Counted from the first letter of the stretch, positions 44,221 to 53,834 are shown. The stretch is DNA of 64,000 nucleotides from Ralstonia sp. NFACC01 (GCF_900115545.1 NZ_FOWV01000005.1:310001-374000), one strand, 5' to 3'. The notes: generated by a model not told the origin, from the sequence alone. Program-made: numbers and translations.

Positions 44221-45186
44221 ATGCGTCTGCGCCAGATTGAAGTCTTCCGCGCCGTGATGCTGGTCGGGACCGTCAGCGAGGCCGCGCGCATGCTGAACGT
44301 GTCGCAACCCGTGGTAACGCGCGTGCTTCAGCACACCGAGCTGCAACTCGGCTTTCGCCTGTTTGACCGCACCAAGGGGCGCCTACAGCCCACCGCCGAG
44401 GCGTTCGAACTGTTCAGCGAAGTCGAGCGGCTGTATCAGGAGGTCGAGCGCGTGCGGCGCGTGTCGGCCAATTTGCGCCACAAGGGGGCGGGGCGCTTGC
44501 GTGTGGCCGCGACGCCCAGCCTCGCGCCCAGCATCCTGGCGCCTGCCGTGCGGCGTTTCTCGCAGCGGCATCCCGATACGCTGGTGCGCGTGTTCACGCA
44601 TCACACGGCTGAAATTGTCCAGGGTTTGCTCTCGCAGGACATTGACGTCGGCTTTGCCTTTGCGCCGCCTGTGCATCCGGCCATCAGCACCACGCCGGTC
44701 GCGCAGGGCCGCATCCTGCTGGCCACACCGCGCGCCTGGGTCGGCGGCAAGACGGATGGCCGCGCGCTGCACAAGCTCGTTGCCGAGAAGCCTTTCATCG
44801 GATTGGAAGACCAGATATCGCTGGGCTCGCTGGTCGGGCAGACGCTGGCACGTGGCGGTCTGGCGCCGCAGTCGACGCTGGAAGTGCAGACGTATTCGTT
44901 GGCGCGTTCGCTGGTGGAGGAGTCGCTCGGCGTGACGATGCTCGATCAGTTCACAGCCGCCACCGGCAGCATGGAGCGCATCGCGCTGTTCGCGCTGGAG
45001 CCGGCGCAGACGTTTGACGTGCGCGCCATGCGTGCCGAGCATCACGCGCCGTCATCGCTGGCAGATAGTCTTGTGCAGTGCTTTGCCGAGGCCGCGCGTG
45101 CGCTGTCCGATGAGCTGCCCCAACGTGTCGAGCCGACCGCATTTGTGCTCAAGCCCACAGAACCTGACAGCGACGCAGCAGACTAA
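44221..45186 (+). CDS. LysR-family transcriptional regulator
   Basis: 321 aa. MRLRQIEVFRAVMLVGTVSE, AARMLNVSQPVVTRVLQHTE and LGFRLFDRTKGRLQPTAEAF give the HTH; GRLRVAATPSLAPSILAPAV starts the ligand domain. The opening resembles the NocR/OccR opine-type group. Target unknown: its neighbours are another LysR upstream and a MliC-like gene downstream. Confidence 0.92.
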   Translation: MRLRQIEVFRAVMLVGTVSEAARMLNVSQPVVTRVLQHTELQLGFRLFDRTKGRLQPTAEAFELFSEVERLYQEVERVRRVSANLRHKGAGRLRVAATPSLAPSILAPAVRRFSQRHPDTLVRVFTHHTAEIVQGLLSQDIDVGFAFAPPVHPAISTTPVAQGRILLATPRAWVGGKTDGRALHKLVAEKPFIGLEDQISLGSLVGQTLARGGLAPQSTLEVQTYSLARSLVEESLGVTMLDQFTAATGSMERIALFALEPAQTFDVRAMRAEHHAPSSLADSLVQCFAEAARALSDELPQRVEPTAFVLKPTEPDSDAAD

Positions 45187-45221
45187 CCGGCTTGCGCCGA
45201 CCATTCCCAGGAGACGGATCC

Positions 45222-45689
45222 ATGCGTCGTTTTGCAACCGCAGTGATGTTTGGGCTGGCGCTGGGCGCTGGCGTATTTAGCGGTATTGCCACCGCGCAGC
45301 AGTCGCCGGTGCCGGGCATGTCGTCCGACGATCTGAATACCGCGCTCGACTTTGCCAAGGCGGGGCTCAACAAGGCGATCGATCAGGCGCGTGCGTATTC
45401 CGCATTGCCGATCAAGGACCCGCACGACGTGCGCTACACGTGCGAAGGCGGCAAGACGCTCCTCGTGAAATACATGACGGTGGGCGATACGCCGCTGGCC
45501 GCCATGACACTGAACGGCAAGACGCTCGTGTTTGCCAACGTGATGGCCGCTTCCGGTGCGCGCTACGCGTCGGGCCAGTATGTGTGGTGGACGAAGGGCC
45601 CCACCGGCTTCCTCGCCGACGAGACCCTGCCCGGCAGCCGCAATCAGCTCTACCGCGATTGCAGCGAAGCAACCAGCGGCCGTCCTTAA
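45222..45689 (+). CDS. Exported MliC-like C-type lysozyme inhibitor
   Basis: 155 aa from ATG 45222 with AGGAGA upstream. Signal peptide with cleavage near ATAQQ. The C-terminal part has the MliC/PliC pattern: VRYTCEGGKTLLVKYMTVGD, TLNGKTLVFANVMAASGARY, and the lysozyme-contacting type loop ASGQYVWWTKGPTGFLAD. It would protect peptidoglycan from host or environmental lysozyme in the periplasm. No lipobox, so soluble rather than membrane-bound. Its stop overlaps the convergent MBL gene stop. Confidence 0.8.
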   Translation: MRRFATAVMFGLALGAGVFSGIATAQQSPVPGMSSDDLNTALDFAKAGLNKAIDQARAYSALPIKDPHDVRYTCEGGKTLLVKYMTVGDTPLAAMTLNGKTLVFANVMAASGARYASGQYVWWTKGPTGFLADETLPGSRNQLYRDCSEATSGRP

Positions 45690-46651
45690 ATTTCCTGCAG
45701 ATCGTGCCCGACGATGATCTCGCCCTTGAAGTGCGGGCGAACGGCATCCAGCCAGACTGAATCTTCGAGGAACGGATAGCCGCCGGGTACGAAGTGCGAC
45801 AGCACCAGCGTCTTCACCTTGGCCTCGGTGGCAATGCGGCCGACTTCCTCGGTGGAGGTGTGGCTCGCCAGCAAATGCTCGCGCAGCGTCTTTGCATTGG
45901 GCTCGGTGGACAACAGCTTGTCGAGCGACGGCAGGTGCATCACCTCATGGACGAGCACATCGGCGCCGTAAGCGAGCCGCACGAGGTTCTCACTCGGCGC
46001 CGTATCGCCGGAGATGACGATGGAGCGGTCTGCCGAATCGAAGCGAAACGCAAATGCCGGCGACACCGGCGGATGCTTGACCAGCGCGCTCGTCACCTTC
46101 ACGTTGGCGTCCCGCATGACCAGCCCGCCTTCGGTCAGCTCGTGCGGATGCAGCATCGGCGCAAGCGGCGGGCGGCCCTCATCGGCAATGCGGGTGCGGA
46201 TGTCGTAGTCGTACAGCTCAAGGAACTTGGTGGTCATCGCGGCCAGCGGGGGCGGGCCCCAGGCGTCGACGGGGCCGGTCAGGTCGGTGGCCCAGGCGAG
46301 CAGCATCAGCGTGCCGTAATCGGCGTTGTGATCGGAGTGCTGATGCGTGATGAAGACGTGGCGGATGTCCTTGAGCTTGAGGCCCGCCGTCACGTATTGG
46401 CGTGCGACACCGTTGCCGCAATCGACCACGTACGACACGCCGTTGATGACGATTACCTGCGCCGGCGCCGAGCGATTCTTCTTGGGCGTCGGTCCGCCCG
46501 CCGTGCCCAGCAGGATCAACCGCGTTCCCTTCTTGGGTGCATCGGCGGCCAAGGCGCCAAGCGGCAGACCTGCCGACGCCGCGCCCGCACCCACGGCCAG
46601 CGCGCCGGCCTGCTGCATCCAGCGGCGACGGTTGTTGTCGAAAGCATGCAT
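45686..46651 (-). CDS. Exported MBL-fold metallohydrolase
   Basis: 321 aa. Tat-type signal (NRRRWMQQAGALAVGAGAAS). The metallo-beta-lactamase motif is HVFITHQHSDHNADYGTL; further metal residues lie in VKHPPVSPAFAFRFDSADRS, VISGDTAPSENLVRLAYGAD with VHEVMHL, and VLSHFVPGG. Similar to RNase Z-like/arylsulfatase-type MBL proteins, but exported, so a small-molecule ester or lactone is the likely substrate. Last gene of a minus-strand group. Confidence 0.88.
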   Translation of the reverse strand: MHAFDNNRRRWMQQAGALAVGAGAASAGLPLGALAADAPKKGTRLILLGTAGGPTPKKNRSAPAQVIVINGVSYVVDCGNGVARQYVTAGLKLKDIRHVFITHQHSDHNADYGTLMLLAWATDLTGPVDAWGPPPLAAMTTKFLELYDYDIRTRIADEGRPPLAPMLHPHELTEGGLVMRDANVKVTSALVKHPPVSPAFAFRFDSADRSIVISGDTAPSENLVRLAYGADVLVHEVMHLPSLDKLLSTEPNAKTLREHLLASHTSTEEVGRIATEAKVKTLVLSHFVPGGYPFLEDSVWLDAVRPHFKGEIIVGHDLQEI

Positions 46652-46689
46652 GCGGCGGTCTCCTCTCTGTTATTGAATATGCGTGGGCT

Positions 46690-47142
46690 TCAGCGCGGCA
46701 GCCCACCCACCTTCATGCCAGGCTTGACGCCCTTGCGTGCAAACCAGCCTTTGTTCATTTCCAGCGCGTAGCTGCCGGCCTTGGTGGGGCAGTGGTTGTC
46801 TTCGGTCTGCGGCTTCATCTCGGCAATGTCGGAGATGGTGCCGTCGTCGGTGATGAAAGCGATGGACAGCGGCAGATCGGTGTTCTTCATCCAGAAGCAG
46901 TGGCCGGCGGATTCATCAAACACGAAGAGCATGCCCGCGGTATCGGGCATGGTCTTGCGGAACATCAGGCCGGTTTCGCGCGTTTGCGGGGTGGCCGCCA
47001 CTTCGGCTTTGACCTTGTACATGCCGATGGTCAGGTCGGCCACGGGCAGGCCGGCATTGGGGGCGGTGGGAGTCTGGGCGAGCGCCCCGGTGGCGGCGAC
47101 GGCCAGCGACAGAGCAGCAAAGAGGCGGGATAGGGTAGTCAT
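46690..47142 (-). CDS. Exported DUF192-family protein
   Basis: 150 aa. Signal peptide (AALSLAVAATGALAQ). DUF192 signature: VAATPQTRETGLMFRKTMPD, GMLFVFDESAGHCFWMKNTD, LPLSIAFITDDGTISDIAEM. Function not established for the family. It lies 38 bp upstream of the MBL gene in the same direction. Confidence 0.9.
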   Translation of the reverse strand: MTTLSRLFAALSLAVAATGALAQTPTAPNAGLPVADLTIGMYKVKAEVAATPQTRETGLMFRKTMPDTAGMLFVFDESAGHCFWMKNTDLPLSIAFITDDGTISDIAEMKPQTEDNHCPTKAGSYALEMNKGWFARKGVKPGMKVGGLPR

Positions 47143-47232
47143 GGCGCGAACGGGTCGAAAATGAAACGCTCCATGATCGGCACTCGGCCAGCCGCCGTCA
47201 ATCAGACAGCCGCTGGCCGTGCGACGAAGTTG

Positions 47233-48564
47233 TTACCGCGTATTGGAAGCTTGCCGGTCAACAGCGATCGTCTGCGCGGCCGCCTTGGGCGCATGCGCGG
47301 AGCGCGCCTTGTCCGCCGCCGGATCGGGCATCAGCGCCTCATAACGCGCATCGGTGAGCGTACGCAGGAAGGCAACGATGTCGTCGATCTCGTCTTCTGT
47401 CAGCGCAGGCGTGGTGCCGGGGCGGCGGTTCATCGGCACGGCATTCACGTTGATGTTGCCCTGGTATCTGGCGGGCACATCGTTGAAACGCTTGCCGCCG
47501 GGATACCACTGCGCGGGGTCGGTCGAGCGCGTGGCATAAAACGCCACCGTGTCGCGTAGCGTACGGAACACGCCGTTGTGCATGAACGTCTGGCGCACCG
47601 CCACATTCCGCAGGCCGGCCGTGCGGAAGTAGCCGCACCACTGATCGGGCTCCGGCCACTTGAGCTTATGGGCGGTCTTGCACAGCCCCACGTCAAAGTG
47701 GCGCAGGTCCTTGTTGGCGGGCAGCAGCGGATTGCGCGGCACGGCGATCGCGTCGTAGCCGAAATCCGTAAAGAGCGAGCGCTCCGGACGCGATGACGAT
47801 TCCACCATCAGATGACACGACGCGCAGTTGCCTTTGTCCGGATTGCGGAACAGGGCGAGGCCGCGCATCTCGGCGACGGAAAGCGGCGTGCGCTTGCGCA
47901 GGAAATCATCGAAGCGCGAGGTGAACGGCGCCAATTCGTCGCTCTGGAAATACGCCTCCAGCGCCTTGCCCAACGCGGCGACGAGGCGTTCGGGTTCACG
48001 CACCGCATTGGCGCCGAACTGTTTCGTCAACGCCAGGCCAAGGTCCGTGCCGGCCACCTTGCGCTGCAGGTCGCGCGCGGAACGGTTGCCCATCTCGTCG
48101 GGATTGAACAGCGGGCCGCGGATCTGCTCGGGGATGGAGTCGGCACGGCCATCGGCAAAGAAGCCGCCAAACGGCGACGGGAAGCTCGCGTCGTCGTCCT
48201 GGAAGAAATAGCGATGCGGGATGTAGCGCAGATACAGCAGCGACGGCGCGTTGCGTGCCGCCACATGCCCGGGGCGGCTGCCCGCCGGCACACCGATGCG
48301 CAGTGCCTCGCCCTTCAGCGTTGGCGCGAAGGCGCGACCCGGGTCATGGCACGCCGCGCACGACGTTCCTTGCGGCTCCGACAGGCGCGGGTCGAAAAAC
48401 ACCCGCTTGCCGAGCGCGACAAGGTTCGGGTCCGGCTTGAACGCGGTCGACTCGGCAGGCGGCGGCACGGCGTCCAGCCTGGGCGTCATGCCGATCGATT
48501 CGGCCGCCGCCACGCCCGGGATGAGCGCAGCGGCGACCCACAGCGCAATGCTCAGGCGCTTCAA
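47233..48564 (-). CDS. Di-haem cytochrome c peroxidase/MauG-family protein
   Basis: 443 aa. Signal peptide (LSIALWVAAALIPGVAAA). Two c-type haem sites: GTSCAACHDPGRAFAP and GNCASCHLMVES. KRVFFDPRLSEPQGTSC and AGLRNVAVRQTFMHNGVFR are typical of the family. It should reduce peroxide or oxidise a protein partner in the periplasm. Its start overlaps the stop of the upstream phosphoesterase gene by 4 bp, so they are translationally coupled, an unusual pairing. Confidence 0.9.
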   Translation of the reverse strand: MKRLSIALWVAAALIPGVAAAESIGMTPRLDAVPPPAESTAFKPDPNLVALGKRVFFDPRLSEPQGTSCAACHDPGRAFAPTLKGEALRIGVPAGSRPGHVAARNAPSLLYLRYIPHRYFFQDDDASFPSPFGGFFADGRADSIPEQIRGPLFNPDEMGNRSARDLQRKVAGTDLGLALTKQFGANAVREPERLVAALGKALEAYFQSDELAPFTSRFDDFLRKRTPLSVAEMRGLALFRNPDKGNCASCHLMVESSSRPERSLFTDFGYDAIAVPRNPLLPANKDLRHFDVGLCKTAHKLKWPEPDQWCGYFRTAGLRNVAVRQTFMHNGVFRTLRDTVAFYATRSTDPAQWYPGGKRFNDVPARYQGNINVNAVPMNRRPGTTPALTEDEIDDIVAFLRTLTDARYEALMPDPAADKARSAHAPKAAAQTIAVDRQASNTR

Positions 48565-50075
48565 GGTGCGACGAAGCCGGTCTTGTCACACACCAGGCTC
48601 GTGCCGTTCTGCGTGCACGTCGTCAGCAGCTTGCCGGCCACGGTGTAGGCCTTGAACAACCAGCCCTTGGCGGGCGCTGGCTGGCGGTCCATCACCATGA
48701 AGCCGAACGAGTTGTTGTGCGAGATGCTGCCAACCGTCACACCCGAAGCCGGGCTGATCGCAGGGAACGGATCGGGCAGGGCCACGTCGAGCGAATCGCC
48801 CGCGTTGCCTGCAACGATGGTCGCAGGGTGGTTGCTCGTGAAGTTGATGGCCTGGAAGTCATGCACGTGGCCGTGCAGCGCGACTTGCACGCCCGGCGGG
48901 TAATACGCCGTGGCGTTCAGGCTGTTCATGACCGACAGCAGCGCGGCATTGCCGCCCAGCGGCGTGCTGCCTGCGATGGGCACGAAACCCAGGATCGGAT
49001 GGTGATTGGTGAAGATCGACATCACGCCCGGCTTGGCGGCCAGCGTGCCAACCGTGCTGAACTGCTTCTGGTACGTCTGGAACCACGGGTCGGTCGTCGC
49101 CAAGGCCGTCGTGCCCGCCTTGGCCGAATCGAACACGATGACCTGCGTATCGCTGCCGAGCGCGACGGCGTACGGGTCTGAAGCGTTGGCTGCCGTGTCG
49201 TTGGCCGGGTTGTCGCACGAGCGGTCGGCCGAGTATGGGCGGGGATCCAGGAAGCGGTACCAGCCCTGGCCGGCGCGCGCGCATTCCTCGTGGTTGCCGC
49301 GCACCAGCACCCACGGGGCCGCGGCCATCAGCGGGGCGGCGGGCTGGAAGAGGTCAGCCTGCCACGTATCCCAGCCGTAGCCCCACGGGCTGCCCTGGCA
49401 GCCGGCCACGTCGGGCGGGCAGGCATTTTCGCGGTAGTGGTAATCGCCCACGTGCAGGACGAGGTCGGGATTCATCTTGGCGGCCGTGGCAGCAGCGCTG
49501 GCAAACGGCCACGACAGCGAGTCGTTACACGACTGGAACGTGTTGCTCGATTTCTTCATGCGGCAGCCGGTGTCTGCCAGGATCACCACGCGCTGCGGGT
49601 TCGCCTTCGGCAGGGGCAGCACGCGCGCGCCGATCGACGCGGCCTTGGCCGTGGATGCCACGGTGGCCTCGCAGGCGTTTACAGGGAAGGACGAGGCTTT
49701 CGAATCGCTGGCGGCGCTGGCCGTGGTGCGCTGTGCGGGGGTGCCGGCGGCCACACGCAGCGTCATGCGCGTGGAGGTGCCGTCCACCGTCAGCAGCGGG
49801 CAGACCGAGCTGTCGACGGGCGAGGCGCTGTTCGTGTAGCTCGTGACAGCGCGCACGACAGCCTGGTTGCTATCGCCGATCTCTACCCACGCGGCCTGGA
49901 TGTTGGCGTCAGCCGTGGCTGCGTCCGACGGCGTGGCCGTCGACACCGGCGTTGAATCGGACGACGAGCCACCGCAGCCGGCAATCACGGCCGCAGCGGC
50001 CAGCGCGGCAAGAGAGAGCATCGTGAACACGGTGCGTTTTCGTCGCACCGGAGCGAACATCGATCGGAATTCCAT
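48561..50075 (-). CDS. Calcineurin-like metallophosphoesterase lipoprotein
   Basis: 504 aa. Lipoprotein signal with lipobox VIAGCGGSSSDS after a basic N-terminus. The metallophosphoesterase motifs are DTGCR, LVLHVGDYHYREN (GD), VLVRGNHEECARAGQ (GNHE), NHHP and VALHGHVHDFQA (GHxH). It would act on a phosphate ester at the cell envelope; substrate unknown. First gene of the group running to the MBL gene. The start is 50075, with a possible MFAPV start 15 bases later. Confidence 0.88.
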   Translation of the reverse strand: MEFRSMFAPVRRKRTVFTMLSLAALAAAAVIAGCGGSSSDSTPVSTATPSDAATADANIQAAWVEIGDSNQAVVRAVTSYTNSASPVDSSVCPLLTVDGTSTRMTLRVAAGTPAQRTTASAASDSKASSFPVNACEATVASTAKAASIGARVLPLPKANPQRVVILADTGCRMKKSSNTFQSCNDSLSWPFASAAATAAKMNPDLVLHVGDYHYRENACPPDVAGCQGSPWGYGWDTWQADLFQPAAPLMAAAPWVLVRGNHEECARAGQGWYRFLDPRPYSADRSCDNPANDTAANASDPYAVALGSDTQVIVFDSAKAGTTALATTDPWFQTYQKQFSTVGTLAAKPGVMSIFTNHHPILGFVPIAGSTPLGGNAALLSVMNSLNATAYYPPGVQVALHGHVHDFQAINFTSNHPATIVAGNAGDSLDVALPDPFPAISPASGVTVGSISHNNSFGFMVMDRQPAPAKGWLFKAYTVAGKLLTTCTQNGTSLVCDKTGFVAP

Positions 50076-50190
50076 TGCGCCATCCCTGTTTCTTGTTGTG
50101 AGGAACGGGCAAGGTACTCAAGCTTGATGGCGCTATTTTGACAGCCCTGCATGCGTGCCTGGGATTTCCGTTCGGCAGGCGAGGGCGAAA

Positions 50191-50220
50191 AAAAAGCAGA
50201 TGCATAAGCACCTGCTTTTT
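50191..50220. terminator. Bidirectional rho-independent terminator
   Basis: AAAAAGCAG-A-TGC pairs with GCA-C-CTGCTTTTT around an ATAA loop, with one mismatch and A/T runs on both sides. It ends the small gene at 50262 on the minus strand. Confidence 0.85.
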
Positions 50221-50261
50221 CTGTATCGGCCGAGCCGCATGGGCCCGGCAGAAACACAAGC

Positions 50262-50474
50262 TTATTGCTTGGCGGCGTCAGCAGCCGGAGCCGAAGCGTC
50301 AGCAGCCTTCTTGGCAGCCTTCTTGTGGTGGTGCTTCTTGGCCTTCTTGGCCTTCGGAGCAGCCTTTTCGGCAGCAGCCGGAGCAGCAGCTGCGTCAGCA
50401 GCCGGAGCGGAGGCTTGAGCGAACACACCGGTGGCGAACAGGCCGGCGATCAGGGCAGCGATCAGCTTCTTCAT
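50262..50474 (-). CDS. Small exported Ala/Lys/His-rich protein
   Basis: 70 aa. Signal peptide MKKLIAALIAGLFATGVFAQ, then a mature chain of Ala, Lys, His and Pro (EKAAPKAKKAKKHHHKKAAK). Highly basic and low in complexity, similar in style to acid-shock (Asr-like) proteins; this is a resemblance, not an identification. Ends at its own terminator. Confidence 0.7.
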   Translation of the reverse strand: MKKLIAALIAGLFATGVFAQASAPAADAAAAPAAAEKAAPKAKKAKKHHHKKAAKKAADASAPAADAAKQ

Positions 50475-50751
50475 GGTGAATCCTTTTATAGATCAGTGAG
50501 TTAACCAACGACCCGCTAAATGAGTCATCTGCAATAACGCAGGCCGTTACAGGCGCGTTGACACGTTGCACTGAATTTTTTGTGGGGGCAGACAGAAGAA
50601 TCCTTACTTCCTGATCGGCGATGTGGCGCATGTTGCGCTGCGCAAGAAAGATGCCCGCCACCCGGCTTGGGCGCCTGCGTTTCGGAGCGGTCTGATTGGA
50701 TGGCGGCGCTTGCACCTCCAGAATGCGAGCCGATTTTGCTCAAGGCTTGCC

Positions 50752-51234
50752 GTGTCTCTCCCGCCGTCATCTTCCCGCCCCACCAAGCCCGCCGCCCCGG
50801 TTCTGCCGGCCCGTTTCCGGCGCCGCGATTTCGCCCTGGGTTGCGGCGCGTTGATTGTGCTGGGCGCCGTCCCCGGTTTGTGGCCGCCTTCGCACGGCGC
50901 TTCCGCCCTCGACGATTTCATGCTCGTGTCACAGACGATTTCCGGCGCGCCGCTGGATCGCCACACTGGGCTGTCCTGTTTCAGCCATCTGCACCGGACT
51001 GACGATCGCTTTATCGAGCACATCCAGACGCTTGCGTGGTTGGTGCGCAGGCATCCGGGCGTGGATGCTGCCGGCTTGGTCCGCTTGCTTGAGGCTGACA
51101 ACGCGCGCGATCTGCGTGCCGCGTTGGTCCGGCTGGTGGATGCCTGGGGCGCCCGGCGGGATGCGGAAGCCGCCTCGGTCGATGTTCGCGCCTTGATGGC
51201 GTGCGCTTCCGGTACCGACCGGACGGGCCGTTGA
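50752..51234 (+). CDS. Sorbitol-dehydrogenase small-subunit-like (FAD-SLDH) Tat-exported protein
   Basis: 160 aa from a GTG at 50752 (an ATG at 50623 would add 43 unlikely residues). A Tat-like motif RRRDFALGCGALIVLG is followed by a region resembling the small subunit of membrane sugar/alcohol dehydrogenases: LDDFMLVSQTISGAPLDRHT, HLHRTDDRFIEHIQTLAWLV. In known enzymes it partners with a GMC-type large subunit and a cytochrome c subunit; neither is adjacent, so it is an orphan here. The family assignment is moderate. Confidence 0.55.
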   Translation: MSLPPSSSRPTKPAAPVLPARFRRRDFALGCGALIVLGAVPGLWPPSHGASALDDFMLVSQTISGAPLDRHTGLSCFSHLHRTDDRFIEHIQTLAWLVRRHPGVDAAGLVRLLEADNARDLRAALVRLVDAWGARRDAEAASVDVRALMACASGTDRTGR

Positions 51235-51494
51235 CGGCGCCCGCTCAGGGGCTGGAAGTATGGCGGATGGTGAAATTTTCCGGCATAATGTGGAATTCAC
51301 TCTTGTGTCTTATATAAGAGTTGCGGCTTGCGCCAGATGCGAGATTTTGTGCGGTGCATCGTGAGCGCGTCATCGTAGGCCGTTAGAATCGCCAGTTCAT
51401 TGCAGCGCGCCACGCCGGCCAACCCGTGAGCGGCACGCTGTGCTGTCAACCCCCACCGTCCACCCGCTACCTGCGGTCTGCACTGGAGTCGTCC

Positions 51495-52745
51495 ATGTAT
51501 CAACACATCAAGGTCCCGGCCGGCGAGAAGATCACTGTCAATCAAGACTTCTCCCTGAACGTTCCGAACAACCCGATCATTCCTTACATCGAAGGTGACG
51601 GCACCGGCTTCGACATCACCCCGGTGATGATCAAGGTGGTGGACGCAGCGGTTGAGAAGGCTTACAAGGGCGAGCGCAAGATTTCGTGGATGGAAATCTA
51701 CGCCGGCGAGAAGTCGACCAAGGTGTACGGCCCGGACGTATGGCTGCCGGAAGAAACCCTGCAAGTCCTGAAGGACTACGTGGTGTCGATCAAGGGCCCG
51801 CTGACGACGCCGGTGGGCGGCGGCATCCGTTCGCTGAACGTGGCGCTGCGCCAAGAGCTGGACCTGTACGTCTGCCTGCGCCCGGTGCGCTACTTCAAGG
51901 GCGTGCCCTCGCCGGTCAAAGAGCCGGAGAAGACCGACATGGTCATCTTCCGCGAGAACTCGGAAGACATCTACGCCGGTATCGAATTCGAAGCCCAGAG
52001 CGACAAGGCCAAGAAGCTGATCAAGATTCTGCAGGACGAGTTCGGCGTCAAGAAGATCCGCTTCCCGGAAACCTCCGGTATCGGCGTCAAGCCGGTCTCG
52101 CGCGAAGGCACGGAGCGCCTGGTGCGCAAGGCCATCCAGTACGCGATCGACAACGACAAGCCGTCGGTCACGATCGTGCACAAGGGCAACATCATGAAGT
52201 TCACGGAAGGTGGTTTCCGTGACTGGGCCTACGCGCTGGCACAGAAGGAATTCGGCGCCGAGCTGATCGACGGCGGCCCGTGGTGCAAGTTCAAGAACCC
52301 GAAGACGGGCAAGGAAATCGTCGTCAAGGACGCAATTGCCGACGCCTTCCTGCAGCAGATCCTGCTGCGTCCGGCCGAGTACTCGGTGGTGGCAACGCTG
52401 AACCTGAACGGCGACTACATCTCCGACGCCCTGGCTGCACAAGTCGGCGGTATCGGTATCGCCCCGGGTGCCAACCTGTCGGATTCGGTGGCGATGTTCG
52501 AAGCCACCCACGGCACGGCTCCGAAGTACGCAGGCAAGGACTACGTGAATCCGGGTTCGGAAATCCTGTCGGCCGAAATGATGCTGCGTCACATGGGCTG
52601 GACGGAAGCCGCTGACCTGATCATCTCGTCGATCGAGAAGTCGATCCTGTCGAAGAAGGTCACGTATGACTTCGCCCGTCTGCTGGAAGGCGCGACCCAA
52701 GTGTCGTGCTCGGGCTTCGGTCAAGTGATGATCGACAATATGTAA
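51495..52745 (+). CDS. icd: NADP-dependent isocitrate dehydrogenase
   Basis: TCA-cycle enzyme converting isocitrate to 2-oxoglutarate with NADPH. 416 aa, matching the E. coli length. Substrate loop [20 protein letters not shown] with the regulatory Ser, [33 protein letters not shown], and NADP-site block [20 protein letters not shown] are intact. ATG 51495 has TGGAG upstream and begins [13 protein letters not shown]. Closed by a strong terminator. Confidence 0.98.
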   Translation: MYQHIKVPAGEKITVNQDFSLNVPNNPIIPYIEGDGTGFDITPVMIKVVDAAVEKAYKGERKISWMEIYAGEKSTKVYGPDVWLPEETLQVLKDYVVSIKGPLTTPVGGGIRSLNVALRQELDLYVCLRPVRYFKGVPSPVKEPEKTDMVIFRENSEDIYAGIEFEAQSDKAKKLIKILQDEFGVKKIRFPETSGIGVKPVSREGTERLVRKAIQYAIDNDKPSVTIVHKGNIMKFTEGGFRDWAYALAQKEFGAELIDGGPWCKFKNPKTGKEIVVKDAIADAFLQQILLRPAEYSVVATLNLNGDYISDALAAQVGGIGIAPGANLSDSVAMFEATHGTAPKYAGKDYVNPGSEILSAEMMLRHMGWTEAADLIISSIEKSILSKKVTYDFARLLEGATQVSCSGFGQVMIDNM

Positions 52746-52777
52746 GATCGTTTCGCCTGATTTCACGGCGAACCAGA

Positions 52778-52812
52778 AACCCCGGTAGATCAACGATCTC
52801 CGGGGTTTTTTC
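52778..52812 (+). terminator. Rho-independent terminator of icd
   Basis: AACCCCGG-T-AGATC pairs with GATCT-CCGGGGTT around a three-base loop with one bulged T, followed by TTTTTTC. It starts 33 bases after the icd stop. Confidence 0.93.
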
Positions 52813-53084
52813 TTTTCAGGTCGTACCAGGCGGCATCATGGCAAGCGTCACTTGGTGGGGACCATTCAGAGCGGTAAGGAGGATCTTGAAAAACCCTCCT
52901 TAATCTCACCTCCGAGCGAGAATCCGGCACTCCGGCCGCGCGGCCTGCAACTTGCAGCGTCCTGTATGTACGCGAAAAGGCCCTGGCGGCATGGGACTGT
53001 GAGCGTTGGCAGAAATGATGTCCTGGCCAAAATTCACCTGGTGCAAATCGCCCGCCACGCCATCACATCCACCGTTTGCTACCT
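52813..53084. other. Junction between icd and the aromatic-degradation locus
   Basis: No gene. Holds the tail between the icd terminator and the stop of the GntR gene. A weak hairpin (AAGGAGG/CCTCCTT, about 52876-52901) is present. No tRNA end, direct repeat or integrase remnant was found. Confidence 0.4.
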
Positions 53085-53834
53085 CTATTCACTCGTCCCC
53101 GTCTCCAGTCCGAGCTTTGCCAGTAACTCGTATGTAAGTCGGATGTGCACTTCAACCGCCAATGCCGCACGGGCTTCCTGCCGTGCCATGGCCGCTTCGA
53201 ATATGGCCGTATGTTCCTCATGCACGTTGCGGCTGCTGGGTTGCACGGTGCTCCGCCGAATGGCCACGCGCCGATAACGTTCGCCATGGCGGTAGAGCAG
53301 GTCCAGCAGGTACTTGCTCCACGGTGAACGGTGCGCAGCGATGAGTGCTTCATGAAACTGCCGGTTGGCACGTTCCCAGTGTTCGGGATTGGCCGATGGA
53401 CCCAGCGATTCCGCGTCGCTCAGGGCGTCAAAGGTGGCGCGCAGGTGTGCTTCCCATTGCGCATCGCCGTGACGGATGGACAAGCGCACAGCTTCCGTCT
53501 CCAGCATCACTCGCGTGTCGGTGAGGTCCTGCAGGTCGGCCAACGAAATTCCCGTCACGCGATAGCCGCGCTGGCCCTCCACCGTGACGAGCGCGTCCGA
53601 GACGAGGAGCGCCAGTGCTTCGCGCAGCGTACCGGCCCCCACGTTATATCGATCCTTGAGATGTTCAACGCGCAGGCGCTCGCCCGGAGCGAGACGGCCT
53701 TGAATGATGTCTTGCCGCAGATCGAGGTAAGCGCGCTCGCATAGGGTACGGGGCACTTCGGGTTCTGTATGCGCAACCGTGGTTGTGCTGGCCGCTTGTG
53801 CGCCAGACACGCCGGCTTGTATGGCGCGTTTCAT
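53085..53834 (-). CDS. GntR-family regulator (FCD-type), probable repressor
   Basis: 249 aa. N-terminal winged HTH (CERAYLDLRQDIIQGRLAPG, ERLRVEHLKDRYNVGAGTLR, EALALLVSDALVTVEGQRGY) and a helical FCD effector domain with metal-site residues in DTRVMLETEAVRLSI and HEEHTAIFEAAMARQ. Its ATG overlaps the stop of the sigma-54 activator (ATGA). An activator plus GntR repressor pair is known from phenol systems such as aphR/aphS of Comamonas; a similar role here is inferred. Confidence 0.88.
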   Translation of the reverse strand: MKRAIQAGVSGAQAASTTTVAHTEPEVPRTLCERAYLDLRQDIIQGRLAPGERLRVEHLKDRYNVGAGTLREALALLVSDALVTVEGQRGYRVTGISLADLQDLTDTRVMLETEAVRLSIRHGDAQWEAHLRATFDALSDAESLGPSANPEHWERANRQFHEALIAAHRSPWSKYLLDLLYRHGERYRRVAIRRSTVQPSSRNVHEEHTAIFEAAMARQEARAALAVEVHIRLTYELLAKLGLETGTSE

